A stretch of DNA of 64,000 nucleotides from Pseudomonas sp. FP198. GTDB taxonomy: Bacteria > Pseudomonadota > Gammaproteobacteria > Pseudomonadales > Pseudomonadaceae. The translations under genes were made by a program, and so were the position numbers. Shown here piece after piece: positions 8,311-19,319 of the stretch (position 1 is its first letter; each line of letters opens with the position of its first letter). The DNA is taken from NCBI RefSeq assembly GCF_030687895.1, contig NZ_CP117452.1, positions 2,497,501-2,561,500 on the forward strand, read 5' to 3'. A model generated the notes under the pieces. It did not search any database. It saw only the letters and a list, made by a program, of their open reading frames with translations, and was not told the origin of the DNA.

Positions 8311-8748
8311 TCACTCCATCGGCGGCAAGCGCCGCTTTACCGGTGTCTTCTTGACGATCGCCGTATTGGTTTCGGCAAGCACATTCAACTTGTCCAACAG
8401 CACATCCAACTGCTCCATCGAGCGCACGTGCAGTCGCGCAATGAAACAGTCTTCCCCCGTCACCTTGTCGCATTCGGTGAATTCGCCGATGGCCTGGATC
8501 TGCCGCTCCACTTCCTGCAACTGCCCCGGTAACGGACGGATGCGCACGATGGCCTGGAGTTGATAACCAAAGCACTTCGGGTCGACCTCGACGGTGTAGC
8601 CCTTGAGCACGCCACGTTCCTCCAGCCGGCGCAGGCGTTCGGCAACGCTGGGGGATGACAGGCCGCTAAGGCTCGCCAAGGCCTTCAGGGAACGTCGTGA
8701 GTCTTCCATCAAGGCGCTGATGAGGGTCTGGTCGATGTCGTCAGTCAT
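8311..8748 (-). CDS. Lrp/AsnC-family transcriptional regulator
   Basis: A 145-residue protein with an N-terminal winged helix-turn-helix (about 5-60, including LSGLSSPSVAERLRRLEERGV) and a C-terminal RAM/AsnC ligand-binding domain (about 65-140). Regulators of this type usually respond to amino acids. It is divergent from an EamA-type exporter with 133 bases between them, the usual arrangement for a local regulator of an amino-acid exporter, so control of that transporter is a reasonable inference. The ATG at 8748 has a GGAGCGAAA-like site; the longer frame from 8862 was rejected because it crosses the promoter region. Confidence 0.9.
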   Translation of the reverse strand: MTDDIDQTLISALMEDSRRSLKALASLSGLSSPSVAERLRRLEERGVLKGYTVEVDPKCFGYQLQAIVRIRPLPGQLQEVERQIQAIGEFTECDKVTGEDCFIARLHVRSMEQLDVLLDKLNVLAETNTAIVKKTPVKRRLPPME

Positions 8749-8881
8749 TTTCGCTCCGTTAGGCAAATGCTCGAAGTTGCCTTGATAAAAAAGGTCGAAA
8801 GCCAGTCTAGCCTTTTTCAAACCATGGAGAAGCACGCAGGCAGGTCGGCATACTGTGTCCATTCACTGAAGGAGCCTGAAG

Positions 8882-9775
8882 ATGGACAAGACCCTACGCC
8901 GCGGTTCGCTCGAAATGACTGCCGCCATGCTGATTTCCGGAACCATCGGCTGGTTCGTGCTGGTGTCCGGCCAGCCGGTGCTGGATGTGGTGTTCTGGCG
9001 CTGCGTGTTTGGCGCCGGCACGTTGCTGCTGATCTGCGCCGGTTTCGGTTTCCTGCGCCGGGATATCCTGACTCGCACGACCTTCCTGCTGGCGGTGCTC
9101 AGTGGTGTTGCGATCGTCGGTAACTGGGTGTTGTTGTTCGCTTCATACTCCCGCGCTTCGATCGCCATCGGCACCGCGGTGTACAACGTCCAGCCCTTCA
9201 TGCTGGTGGGGCTGGCCGCGCTGTTCCTGGGAGAGAAGATCACTGCGCAGAAGCTGTTCTGGCTGGCGGTGTCGTTTCTCGGGATGCTGGCCATTGTCAG
9301 CGCCCACGGCGAGCAGGGGCAGGGAGGCGAGGATTATCTGGCGGGCATCGCCCTGGCGCTGGGGGCGGCATTCCTGTACGCCGTTGCGGCGTTGATTATC
9401 AAGCGCCTGACCGGCACGCCGCCGCACTTGATCGCGTTGATCCAGGTCGCCACCGGTATCCTCTTGTTGGCGCCATGGGCGAATTTCTCGGCCTTGCCGC
9501 AGCAACCCGAGGCCTGGGCCAGCCTGCTGACCCTCGGCATGATTCACACCGGCGTGATGTACGTACTGCTGTACAGCGCGATCCAACGCTTGCCGACTGC
9601 CGTGACGGGCGCTCTGTCCTTTATTTACCCGATCGCGGCGATCCTGGTTGACTGGTTTGCCTTCGGCCATCGCCTTGAGCCGCTGCAATGGCTGGGCGTG
9701 GCGGCCATCCTGCTGGCGGCTGCCGGCATGCAACAGGGCTGGGGCATCAAGTCGCGCCGCCCAGCCCTGACGTAA
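8882..9775 (+). CDS. EamA/DMT-family transporter
   Basis: A 297-residue inner-membrane protein with ten predicted helices forming two EamA repeats (about 10-140 and 155-290), ending in a basic tail (GIKSRRPALT). DMT proteins of this size commonly export amino acids or other small metabolites. AAGGAG precedes the ATG at good spacing. The divergent Lrp-family gene upstream suggests amino-acid-responsive control. The substrate cannot be deduced. Confidence 0.9.
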   Translation: MDKTLRRGSLEMTAAMLISGTIGWFVLVSGQPVLDVVFWRCVFGAGTLLLICAGFGFLRRDILTRTTFLLAVLSGVAIVGNWVLLFASYSRASIAIGTAVYNVQPFMLVGLAALFLGEKITAQKLFWLAVSFLGMLAIVSAHGEQGQGGEDYLAGIALALGAAFLYAVAALIIKRLTGTPPHLIALIQVATGILLLAPWANFSALPQQPEAWASLLTLGMIHTGVMYVLLYSAIQRLPTAVTGALSFIYPIAAILVDWFAFGHRLEPLQWLGVAAILLAAAGMQQGWGIKSRRPALT

Positions 9776-9788
9776 CGGCTGGCGCGGA

Positions 9789-11414
9789 TCAGAAGATGTA
9801 ATCGGTGGTCAGGAAGTTCGAATCCCGCTCACGGATGATGTCGCTGATCAGCGCCTTGTTGTTGTCCTGGAACTTGGTGGCGACCAGCGTGCGGATCGAA
9901 AAGGTCCGCAGTGCGTCGTGAACCGACAATGTGCCCTCGGCGGAGTTTTTCCGGCCGTTGAACGGGAAGGTGTCCGGGCCACGCTGGCATTGGGCGTTGA
10001 TGTTGATGCGCCCGACCTGGTTGGCGAAGGTGTCCACCAGCCTGCCGACTGTGGCCGGGTCGGTGCCGAAAATACTCAGTTGCTGGCCAAAGTCGGACTC
10101 GAGGACGTAGTCGATCACGGTATTGACGTCGCGGTACGGCACGATGGGCACGACCGGGCCGAACTGTTCTTCGTGATAGACCCGCATGGCGGTGTTCACT
10201 GGATAGAGTACCGCCGGGTAGAAAAACGAAGCCCGGGATTCGCCGCCGTGCGGGTTCATGACGCCCGCACCCTTGGCAACTGCATCGGCCACCAGCGAAT
10301 GCAGGTAATCGACCTTGCCCGCTTCGGGCAATGGCGTCAGTGCGACGCCGTCTTCCCACGGCATGCCGGGTTTCAGCGCAGCGAGCCTGGCATTAAACTT
10401 CTCGATGAAAGCCGGGGCGACGTCTTCGTGGACGAAAAGGATTTTCAACGCCGTGCAGCGCTGGCCGTTGAAAGACAGCGAACCGGTGAGTGCCTCGCTG
10501 ACGGCATTGTCCAGGTCGACGTCGGGCAACACCAGACCGGGATTCTTCGCGTCCAGCCCCAGCGCGGCGCGCAGGCGATGGGGGCGCGGATGGAGTTTCT
10601 TCAGGTCGCTGGCGGCCTTGTTGGTGCCGATGAAAGCGAATATGTCGATCTTGCCGCTGGCCATCAGCGCGCTGACGGTTTCCCGGCCGCTGCCGTAGAT
10701 CACGTTGATCACGCCGGCGGGGAAGCTGTCGCGAAACGCTTCCAGCAGCGGACGAACCAGCAGTACGCCAAGCTTGGCCGGCTTGAACACCACCGTGTTG
10801 CCCATGATCAGCGCGGGGATCAGCGTAGTGAAGGTTTCGTTCAGCGGATAGTTGTAAGGGCCCATGCACAGGGCCACGCCCAATGGTACGCGACGGATCT
10901 GTCCGAGGGTGTCCTGTTCCAGCTCGAAGCGGCTGGAGCGGCGGTCCAGCTCCTTGAGGGCGTTGATGGTGTCGACGATATAGTCGCAGGTGCGGTCGAA
11001 TTCCTTCTGGGAATCCTTGAGGTTTTTGCCGATCTCCCACATCAGCAGCTTGACCACCGCCTCACGCTGCTCGCGCATCCGCGCCAGGAAAGTCTCGACA
11101 TGACGGATGCGTTCAGCGACGCGCATGGTCGGCCATTGGCCCTGGCCACGATCATAGGCCCGGACGGCAGCGTCCAGGGCCGTGAGGGCGGTCTCGGCAT
11201 CCAGCAATGGCGTGCTGCCGAGAATCACCTGTTCATCGCCATCGGCGCCGGCCAGGTACACCGGGCTGCGCACCGTGGCGAGCGGACCCTGCCAGGTCTT
11301 CAGGACGCCGTCGACCAGGTATTCGCGCTGCTCCACCTGGCATTCGAGGCGGTAGGCTGGCGGGATGTCGGCGGCTCCGGGGAACAGATTGGCGAGGAAG
11401 TTGGCTGTGGTCAT
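9789..11414 (-). CDS. NADP-dependent glyceraldehyde-3-phosphate dehydrogenase (aldehyde dehydrogenase family)
   Basis: A 541-residue aldehyde dehydrogenase. The catalytic cysteine lies in FNGQRCTALK, the catalytic Glu region and the cofactor fold (PYNYPLNETFTT, NTVVFKPAK) are present, and the C-terminus ends FLTTDYIF. It closely resembles the Pseudomonas protein annotated as NADP-dependent, non-phosphorylating GAPDH (GapN-like), which would oxidise glyceraldehyde-3-phosphate to 3-phosphoglycerate while making NADPH. Substrate specificity is inferred from that annotation. GGAGTAACGAC precedes the ATG. It stands alone. Confidence 0.85.
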   Translation of the reverse strand: MTTANFLANLFPGAADIPPAYRLECQVEQREYLVDGVLKTWQGPLATVRSPVYLAGADGDEQVILGSTPLLDAETALTALDAAVRAYDRGQGQWPTMRVAERIRHVETFLARMREQREAVVKLLMWEIGKNLKDSQKEFDRTCDYIVDTINALKELDRRSSRFELEQDTLGQIRRVPLGVALCMGPYNYPLNETFTTLIPALIMGNTVVFKPAKLGVLLVRPLLEAFRDSFPAGVINVIYGSGRETVSALMASGKIDIFAFIGTNKAASDLKKLHPRPHRLRAALGLDAKNPGLVLPDVDLDNAVSEALTGSLSFNGQRCTALKILFVHEDVAPAFIEKFNARLAALKPGMPWEDGVALTPLPEAGKVDYLHSLVADAVAKGAGVMNPHGGESRASFFYPAVLYPVNTAMRVYHEEQFGPVVPIVPYRDVNTVIDYVLESDFGQQLSIFGTDPATVGRLVDTFANQVGRININAQCQRGPDTFPFNGRKNSAEGTLSVHDALRTFSIRTLVATKFQDNNKALISDIIRERDSNFLTTDYIF

Positions 11415-11550
11415 GTCGTTACTCCATCAATGAAATGAGCCATGGGCAGCGGCGGCCATGAATCGCTTCTAGCGTTATACGCCTTAATGGAGGTGTTTTT
11501 TAAGTGGGCCGGGACGCGAGGCCATGCCTTTCAGCCAACCGGGCGCGATG

Positions 11551-11587
11551 CCTGCGTGGCAAGGATGCCTGCTCCTCGCCACGCAGG
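11551..11587. other. 10-bp inverted repeat downstream of the autotransporter gene
   Basis: CCTGCGTGGC and GCCACGCAGG are exact complements separated by 17 bases, 11 bases past the autotransporter stop. It could end that transcript, but no T run is visible. Confidence 0.45.
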
Positions 11588-11597
11588 AGGCGGTCAT

Positions 11598-14021
11598 TCA
11601 CCAGCTTACCCGCACGCCGACATTGCCGGCCACGCTGCGTTGCTGGTTGCTGTCGAGGTTATTGCCGTAGTCCACCCCGGCATAGGCGCTGACCGCAGGC
11701 GAAAGGCTGACGATGACGCCTGCGCCCAGGTCGGCGGTAGAGCTGCGTTGTTGGGTCTCGATCCGTTGGGCGTTGTCGAACGTCACCGTGTCGGTACCGG
11801 AAAACGTGTGCCAGACATTGGCCCGCAGGTACGGCTCCACCGGCGTGTCGCTGATCAGGTAGCGCCCCTTGAGACGGGCACCGAGCCGGCCGGTCCAGGC
11901 GCTGTCGGAATCGAATTCGACCCTGGAGATTCCATCATCCTGAGTGTCCAGGGAGATTTTCTGATGGATGACCTGCGCCTGTGGCTCGACGATCCAGTCA
12001 TTGCCGACGGCAAACGGGTAGCCGACCTCCGCCGAAAGGGTCAGCGCATGCCCGCGATTATCCAGCTTGAGGCCGCGTTCGGAGCGGTTGTCACCGTTCA
12101 GCCGGGTGCCCATGACCACCGTGTCGATGTAGCCGCCGGAGGGATCGGTCAGCGTCCAGTACAAGCCATAACTGTCGCCGTCGAGTTCAACCTTGCCGGC
12201 GCGCCGCCCTTCGAACCCCAGGTTGTAGCCGTCGACGTTGCCGTTCAATTCGCTATGGCCGACGAAAAAACCGATGCGCTGGGTCTGGCCATTGAAGACC
12301 GGGGCGCTGTAAAGGTCGTTGCCCACCTGGAAGCCCTTGATGGAGCCGTCGAACCTCGGTGCCACCGTGCCGGCCCAGGTCTGATCGAGGTCCTTGGCGT
12401 AGACACGACCCCAACCGGCCCCGAAGGCACCGGTTTCCGTCAGCAGGCGTTGATCGCCCTGGCGATCATGGAACGTGCCCAGGGCCATCAGGGTCAGTTG
12501 GGCGGCGACGGGCGGCAACGCCGACCAGACGGGTACTTCCGGACGGTACAGCGCAATGGGCGCTGCGCCCGGCACGGCGACGGGCAAGGCCGGCAGCGTG
12601 GGGCTGGCCACGGCGATCGGACCGGCGACCACGGTCGAGCGCAGGTACCAACTGTTTTCATTACCGGTCACGCCGCCCTTGAACAAACGGTAATCGAACG
12701 CGCCGGCCGACACCGATCGCGCCAGTGAAAAAGCCCCGCTGTCGCTGACGGCGCCACCCTGAGCCTGGACCAGCTCGATACCGTCGCGGGTAGTCAAGGC
12801 GCCTGCACCGCCGATGTTGGTGACGGTGATGGCCGTGCTACCGCCGAGGGTGCCGCCGTCGACGACGAGTCTGTCGCTCGGCGAGTCGTCTGCGCCGAGC
12901 AGCGTTTGCAGGCGCAACTGACCGCCATTGCCGACGTAGTTGCCTTGTACGGTAAGGGTGTCGCTGGTGCGGGTATTGTCTGCGCCGAGGTCGATGGTTC
13001 CGGCATTTTCAAGCGTCGCCATCTGGCCGGCGGTGAACGGGCGAATGCTGCCCTGGCTGGCCGTCAACAGGCTGCTTGCGTCGATGTTCAGCGTGCCGGT
13101 GCCGGTAACGCTGTCGCCCAGGACCAGCGTGTCGTTCAAATCCAGGCGCGAGCCCTGTGTGAGGTTGACCGTCTCCCAGTTGACATAGCGGGCAGCGCTG
13201 CCGGAAGTGCTGGCTTCGAAAGCCAGTGTGTCCTGGCCCAGCCCCCCATCCAGGCTGGGTGTGATGGCGAGTATGGATTCATCCAGATTGCTCAACAGCG
13301 CCGTGTCGTTGCCTTCGCCCATCAGGATGGCGGAGCGGATGAGACCGCCGCTCCACTGCAGTTGGTCATTACCGAAACTGGCTCGAACCTCGCCGATGAT
13401 CTCGCCGCCGCTCACGGCAATCCGGTCGTCACCGCCGCTGACGCTGACATTGCCGCCGATGCGTCCCGCGCTAACGATAATGGTGTCCCGACCAAAGCCG
13501 GTCACCAGATTGCCAAGAATCTGCCCACCTGACATGTCGAAAATATTGTCGTCGAGTTTCATGTCGACCCGGCCGATGGTGCCACCGGTCATGGTCGCCT
13601 CGTCACCGTCTTCGAACGCGCCGACGATGGTGCCGCCGGTCATCAGGAACGTATCGAGCCCATCGCCCTGGGCCAGTGACTGGATGCTGCCGCCGCGCAT
13701 GACGAAATCATCGGTGCCCGAGCCTTGTTGCACGCCGCCTGCCACGATGCCGTCGGGATTGATCTCGACGTAGTCGGCTCCGGCGCCGAAGGTGATGTCT
13801 CCCTGGATCACACCGCTACCGTTGGCCGGCATCGTCAGGCGGTTGTTTCCCGACAGATCGGTCAGTCCGGGGCTGGTGCCGCTGTCGCAGACATAACTGT
13901 CATTGCCTGCCGTCGGCGTCAGGGTGCATGCCGCCATGGCGGGCGAAGCGTCTAGCAACAGCGGTGTAGTCAGCCACAAGGCATTGAACAGCCGGTTGAC
14001 GCCATGATTGCGCAAGCTCAT
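11598..14021 (-). CDS. Autotransporter with glycine-rich repeat passenger
   Basis: About 807 residues. A signal peptide (to about residue 34, ASPAMAA) precedes a passenger in which a unit of about 20 residues recurs (SGGxI or TGGTI, then a Gly/Asp-rich turn such as GFGRDTIIVSAG, SGGDDRIAVSGG, GEGNDTALL). This is followed by a beta-helix-like region and a C-terminal autotransporter beta-barrel (about residues 545-807) ending in an aromatic residue (VRVSW). It should be a surface-exposed or secreted type Va protein. No protease or adhesin active site is recognisable. The start at 14021 follows GGGAAAGCAG. Confidence 0.88.
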   Translation of the reverse strand: MSLRNHGVNRLFNALWLTTPLLLDASPAMAACTLTPTAGNDSYVCDSGTSPGLTDLSGNNRLTMPANGSGVIQGDITFGAGADYVEINPDGIVAGGVQQGSGTDDFVMRGGSIQSLAQGDGLDTFLMTGGTIVGAFEDGDEATMTGGTIGRVDMKLDDNIFDMSGGQILGNLVTGFGRDTIIVSAGRIGGNVSVSGGDDRIAVSGGEIIGEVRASFGNDQLQWSGGLIRSAILMGEGNDTALLSNLDESILAITPSLDGGLGQDTLAFEASTSGSAARYVNWETVNLTQGSRLDLNDTLVLGDSVTGTGTLNIDASSLLTASQGSIRPFTAGQMATLENAGTIDLGADNTRTSDTLTVQGNYVGNGGQLRLQTLLGADDSPSDRLVVDGGTLGGSTAITVTNIGGAGALTTRDGIELVQAQGGAVSDSGAFSLARSVSAGAFDYRLFKGGVTGNENSWYLRSTVVAGPIAVASPTLPALPVAVPGAAPIALYRPEVPVWSALPPVAAQLTLMALGTFHDRQGDQRLLTETGAFGAGWGRVYAKDLDQTWAGTVAPRFDGSIKGFQVGNDLYSAPVFNGQTQRIGFFVGHSELNGNVDGYNLGFEGRRAGKVELDGDSYGLYWTLTDPSGGYIDTVVMGTRLNGDNRSERGLKLDNRGHALTLSAEVGYPFAVGNDWIVEPQAQVIHQKISLDTQDDGISRVEFDSDSAWTGRLGARLKGRYLISDTPVEPYLRANVWHTFSGTDTVTFDNAQRIETQQRSSTADLGAGVIVSLSPAVSAYAGVDYGNNLDSNQQRSVAGNVGVRVSW

Positions 14022-14186
14022 CTGCTTTCCCTCTGCATCGGCATCCGTGGCATGCCGCAATCCAGCCTCGGTTGCTCTACAGAAGGCTCACGGGCCTGGC
14101 AACGCTTGCTGTATGTGGGGCACGCTAACAACCGATGATGAGGGTCGCTACTGTCAGATCTTACAGGTCAGCGCCGGTGAGTTCGG

Positions 14187-14987
14187 CTACAGGTGCACCT
14201 CCACCGACAGCGGCAAATGGTCGCTCAGGTGGGTCCAAGGTCTGTTGCCGAGAATCTGCGGAGCATGGCTGGTGGCGTTGCGCAGATAGATGCGGTCCAG
14301 GCGCAGCAGGGGAAAACGCGCCGGATAGGTCCTGGCCGGACGGCCATGGTGGTGTTCGAAGGCTTCGTGCAGGTAGCGGCGGCGGGCGAGGGTGGTGTTG
14401 CCGCGCAGCTGCCAGTCATTAAAATCCCCCGCAATGATGACGGGCGCGTTTTCGGGCAGCGAATCGAGTAGTTTGCAGAGCAATTGAAGCTGCAGTTGGC
14501 GATGGCTTTCGAGCAGGCTCAGGTGAACGCAGATCCCATGGACTTCGGCGTGCCCTGGCACGTCCAGCACACAGTGCAGCAACCCGCGCCGCTCCGGGCC
14601 GGTGATGGACACGTCGAGATTGCGGAACTGGCGAATCGGATACTTGGAGAGCAGGGCATTGCCATGGTGGCCGTCGGGGTAGACCGCGTTCCGGCCATAG
14701 GCGAAATCGCTCCACATGCTGTCGGCGAGGAACTCGTACTGCGAGGTCTGGGGCCAATTGTCATAGCGTGACGCGTGGCGGTCGTGTTCACCCAGCACTT
14801 CCTGGAGAAATACCAGGTCGGCCCCCGTGCTGCGTACCGCTTCGCGCAGTTCGGGCAGGATGAAGCGGCGGTTGAGGGCGGTAAACCCCTTATGCGTGTT
14901 GACCGTCAGGACCCGCAGCCGATGAACCGCCGCAGATGTGTCCACTGCCGCGGGTTGCTCGGCCTGCCAGTTGGAATCGCCAGTCAC
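14187..14987 (-). CDS. Endonuclease/exonuclease/phosphatase-family protein
   Basis: A 266-residue EEP-superfamily enzyme. Visible motifs are VNTHKG (Asn), FLQEV (metal-binding Glu), GDFND (Asp/Asn) and LSDHLPL (catalytic Asp-His). It therefore cleaves phosphodiesters in a nucleic acid, lipid or sugar phosphate, and I cannot tell which. There is no signal peptide. I chose the GTG at 14987, which lies 6 bases after AGGAG; the in-frame GTG at 14993 overlaps that site. A similar gene is found near the glycogen/trehalose genes in other pseudomonads (from memory). Confidence 0.85.
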   Translation of the reverse strand: MTGDSNWQAEQPAAVDTSAAVHRLRVLTVNTHKGFTALNRRFILPELREAVRSTGADLVFLQEVLGEHDRHASRYDNWPQTSQYEFLADSMWSDFAYGRNAVYPDGHHGNALLSKYPIRQFRNLDVSITGPERRGLLHCVLDVPGHAEVHGICVHLSLLESHRQLQLQLLCKLLDSLPENAPVIIAGDFNDWQLRGNTTLARRRYLHEAFEHHHGRPARTYPARFPLLRLDRIYLRNATSHAPQILGNRPWTHLSDHLPLSVEVHL

Positions 14988-15101
14988 GTTCACTCCTGAA
15001 TCAGACGTATGTGTTCATGCGACTGACCGCGGCTGCGGCAGTTCCGGAATTGTTGAATGTGAAGTCCGCGCCATCCAGAACATCCAGGCACAACCCAAAT
15101 C

Positions 15102-15193
15102 CTGTGGCAGCGAGCCTGCTCGCGATGGCGGTGTTTCAGGCGCTGAAGATGCTGAATCGACTGGCCTCTTCGCGAGCAGGCTCGCTCCCACAG
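15102..15193. repeat. REP doublet, family B
   Basis: Two inverted arms, GCGAGCCTGCTCGC and GCGAGCAGGCTCGC, each flanked by TGTGG / CCACA ends, about 90 bases overall. It sits in the 635-base gap between the EEP gene and the PIG-L gene. Confidence 0.9.
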
Positions 15194-15219
15194 TGGAGCT
15201 GCGCCATCCGGAGCATCGC

Positions 15220-15560
15220 TTTAGACCTTGATCTTGATCTTGATCTTGATCTTGATCTTGATCTTGAACGCCCCGTTAACCACGTTGGCCGAACGCAGGC
15301 ATTGCGCAGTGGGCATCCCGGCATGGATGCCGGGATAGCCGCGCTGGGCCAGGGACGGCCCTTCGCGGCGGGCCCACGGAGCAATGCCGGAGTGAGGGCA
15401 CACCGAGCCTAGGCGAGGTGCCGAGTGGTGGGGCAAAGCGCTTTTGCTTACTTTTGGCGCTCTTCCAAAAGTGAGCCGCCGTAAGGGCGGAACCCTAAGT
15501 GGCCGTTACCGCAGCAATGGATATGTACCCAGTCAACGAAACCGTGGCCGACTGCCAGGC
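15220..15560. repeat. Structured intergenic element with hexanucleotide tract
   Basis: The element starts with six perfect tandem copies of CTTGAT (15227-15262) plus CTTGAA. A hairpin ATCCCGGCAT-GG-ATGCCGGGAT follows (15315-15336). Next is ACTTTTGG / CCAAAAGT (15450-15457 and 15465-15472), and then a CCGCC / GGCGG hairpin (from 15476). I recall very similar blocks in intergenic regions of many P. fluorescens-group genomes, so it is probably a dispersed repeat rather than a gene. The frames across it code for low-complexity Leu-Asp or Ile-Lys and are not credible proteins. Confidence 0.6.
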
Positions 15561-15562
15561 CG

Positions 15563-15589
15563 TCATCGCGAGCAAGCTCGCTCCCACAA
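15563..15589. repeat. Single REP, family B
   Basis: A lone arm, ATCGCGAGCAAGCTCGCTCCCACA, with no inverted partner nearby. It adjoins the structured element just to its left. Confidence 0.75.
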
Positions 15590-15628
15590 GGTTGAGTGCC
15601 GCGAACCCATGAACACCGGGGGGGCTAA

Positions 15629-16393
15629 TCAGATGAAAACGATTTCATACGGCATACCCATGCGGTCAAGAATCACCCGGGGTACCAGCGGCGCGATACC
15701 GCTGGCCGGTTCACCGTTGAGCTGGCTGGAGTAAGCATGCATGGCGTGGCGCTTGCGAGCGGTGGTCCAGACATCCAGACGCAGTTTGCGAGCTCGATGC
15801 CAGGGGATCCTGTTCTGTTCGCGGACGGGCCAATGCCACGCCCATACCGGCAGTTCGTTGAACACCGCACCGATAACTTCGGCTGCCTGGGCCCCGGCGC
15901 GTCCGACAGTGTCGTGATCGCTGTCGCCGTCCTGGCGCCAGGTGCTGAATATCACATCACCGGGACGAAGATGATGACCGATGAACGCAGCCAGTGGCTC
16001 CTCGTGCTCGGCCAGGCTCTTTTCCGGGAAGCCGCCGCGCACCCATTGCAGGCCGTTGGGCGGCACACCCAGGCGATGCAGGGCGTCGACGCTTTCCTGG
16101 GGGTGGGGGCGGAACGTGCGCAGCCGCTCATCGTTCCATAATGGCGAACCCGGGTGGCCGAGGCTGCCGTCGGTGACGGAGATCAGTAGCATGGGATGGT
16201 CCAGGTTGCTCAACAACTGGAGCAGTCCGCCGCAGGCACCGACCTCGTCGCCCGGGTGCGGGGCAAGGATGACCGCCCGGGAGCCGGCGGGTATGAGTGT
16301 CTGGGTACTGATGATGGGAATGTCGGCCAGTTGCGGCGCGCTGTTCCATATCTGGGGGTGCTGCCGGCCTTGCAAGCGGGAGGCGGGTTTCAT
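15629..16393 (-). CDS. PIG-L/LmbE-family deacetylase
   Basis: A 254-residue protein with the family's metal-binding motif as APHPGDE (the usual form is AHPDDE; here Pro-Gly replaces Pro-Asp). A second motif (DGDSDHDTVGRAGA) carries the HxxxG-type His. PIG-L proteins hydrolyse N-acetyl groups on sugar conjugates such as GlcNAc-linked lipids or thiols. There is no signal peptide. The neighbours do not define the substrate: upstream, after a terminator, lies glgX. The start signal is weak. Confidence 0.82.
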   Translation of the reverse strand: MKPASRLQGRQHPQIWNSAPQLADIPIISTQTLIPAGSRAVILAPHPGDEVGACGGLLQLLSNLDHPMLLISVTDGSLGHPGSPLWNDERLRTFRPHPQESVDALHRLGVPPNGLQWVRGGFPEKSLAEHEEPLAAFIGHHLRPGDVIFSTWRQDGDSDHDTVGRAGAQAAEVIGAVFNELPVWAWHWPVREQNRIPWHRARKLRLDVWTTARKRHAMHAYSSQLNGEPASGIAPLVPRVILDRMGMPYEIVFI

Positions 16394-16600
16394 AGAGGCT
16401 ACGTCCTTGTGCTGTTCAATCGTTCAGTCATGCACCGGACCGACTGCCCGGCGTCGCCCCGCAGGGCTGACTGTGATTCGCGGCGCTCCGAGTCCTGGAA
16501 CCGCCGTACGCGAAGTATTGACTATGCTGGCGGTTTCGTCGCGTCAGATTGTGTATCTGATCCGCTTTTTTTTATTCGGACTGCGTCGTGTGAGCGACCA

Positions 16601-16625
16601 GAAAAACCGCGTCCCTGCGGTTTTG
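16601..16625 (-). terminator. Terminator of the glucan/trehalose operon
   Basis: AAAACCGC / GCGGTTTT stem with loop GTCCCT. On the minus strand it is followed by a T run, 15 bases past the glgX stop. Confidence 0.85.
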
Positions 16626-16639
16626 TCGATTTGCCGTGT

Positions 16640-18799
<2,160 letters not shown>

Positions 18800-18945
18800 A
18801 GTTGCTCCTGCAAAAGACAGATTCGGTGATGCGACGCACGCAGGACTGCGTGCCTTGCGCTTGTGGCGAGACGATAAAGCGCCATGCCACAAGCAGGCCC
18901 CTTCGTTGGAAGGAGCACGGGCTTGAGAACGATGAGTTCGCTGGA

Positions 18946-19299
18946 TCAGACCGCCGGTGGTTTGCGCACCGCTCGTGGCTTTTTCGCGGCCGCCTTGTCG
19001 GCGGGCGGGACCACTGCGGCAGTCGCCGCGGAGGGTTTGGCCGCAGGCTTGGCCTTGGGCGTGGTGTTCTTCGCAGCCGTCTTGGTTGCAGCACTCTTGG
19101 CGGGTGCCGGCTTGGTGCCGTCAGTCTTGCTGGCGGCGGTCTTGCTCGCTGCTTTTGGCGGCTTGCTAGGCGCCAGTGCCTCGGCTTCAGCCAGTTTGCG
19201 CGCCATTTCCCAGTGACGTTTTTCCTGCCCGGCGGGCTTACCCTCCGACTCCCAGATCTGATAGGCAAATTCACGAATGCGTTTATCGTCGGTACTCAT
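18946..19299 (-). CDS. DUF2934 protein with Ala/Lys/Pro-rich tail
   Basis: A 117-residue protein. The N-terminal 40 residues (IREFAYQIWESEGKPAGQ...HWEMARKLAE) match the DUF2934 motif. The rest is a low-complexity tail of Lys, Ala, Pro and Thr resembling histone H1-like or AlgP-like tails, which could bind nucleic acid or glucan-associated partners. It sits 20 bases after treY in the trehalose operon, and a short protein at this place recurs in pseudomonads, suggesting a role linked to glucan metabolism that is not known. GGAGCACTGCG precedes the ATG. Confidence 0.82.
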   Translation of the reverse strand: MSTDDKRIREFAYQIWESEGKPAGQEKRHWEMARKLAEAEALAPSKPPKAASKTAASKTDGTKPAPAKSAATKTAAKNTTPKAKPAAKPSAATAAVVPPADKAAAKKPRAVRKPPAV

Positions 19300-19319
19300 C
19301 GCAGTGCTCCTGACTAAAC

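Noticed and set aside
9918..11438. Open frame of 506 codons on the plus strand
   Set aside because: Antisense to the aldehyde dehydrogenase; unusual His/Gln-rich composition typical of shadows.
14936..15412. Frame coding for a Leu-Asp repeat across the CTTGAT tract
   Set aside because: The repeat is a property of the intergenic hexanucleotide element; the frame crosses REP sequences and has no start signal.
15102..15589. Possible CRISPR array because of several short repeats close together
   Set aside because: The repeats are inverted REP arms and a hexamer tract, with no regular spacers and no cas genes.
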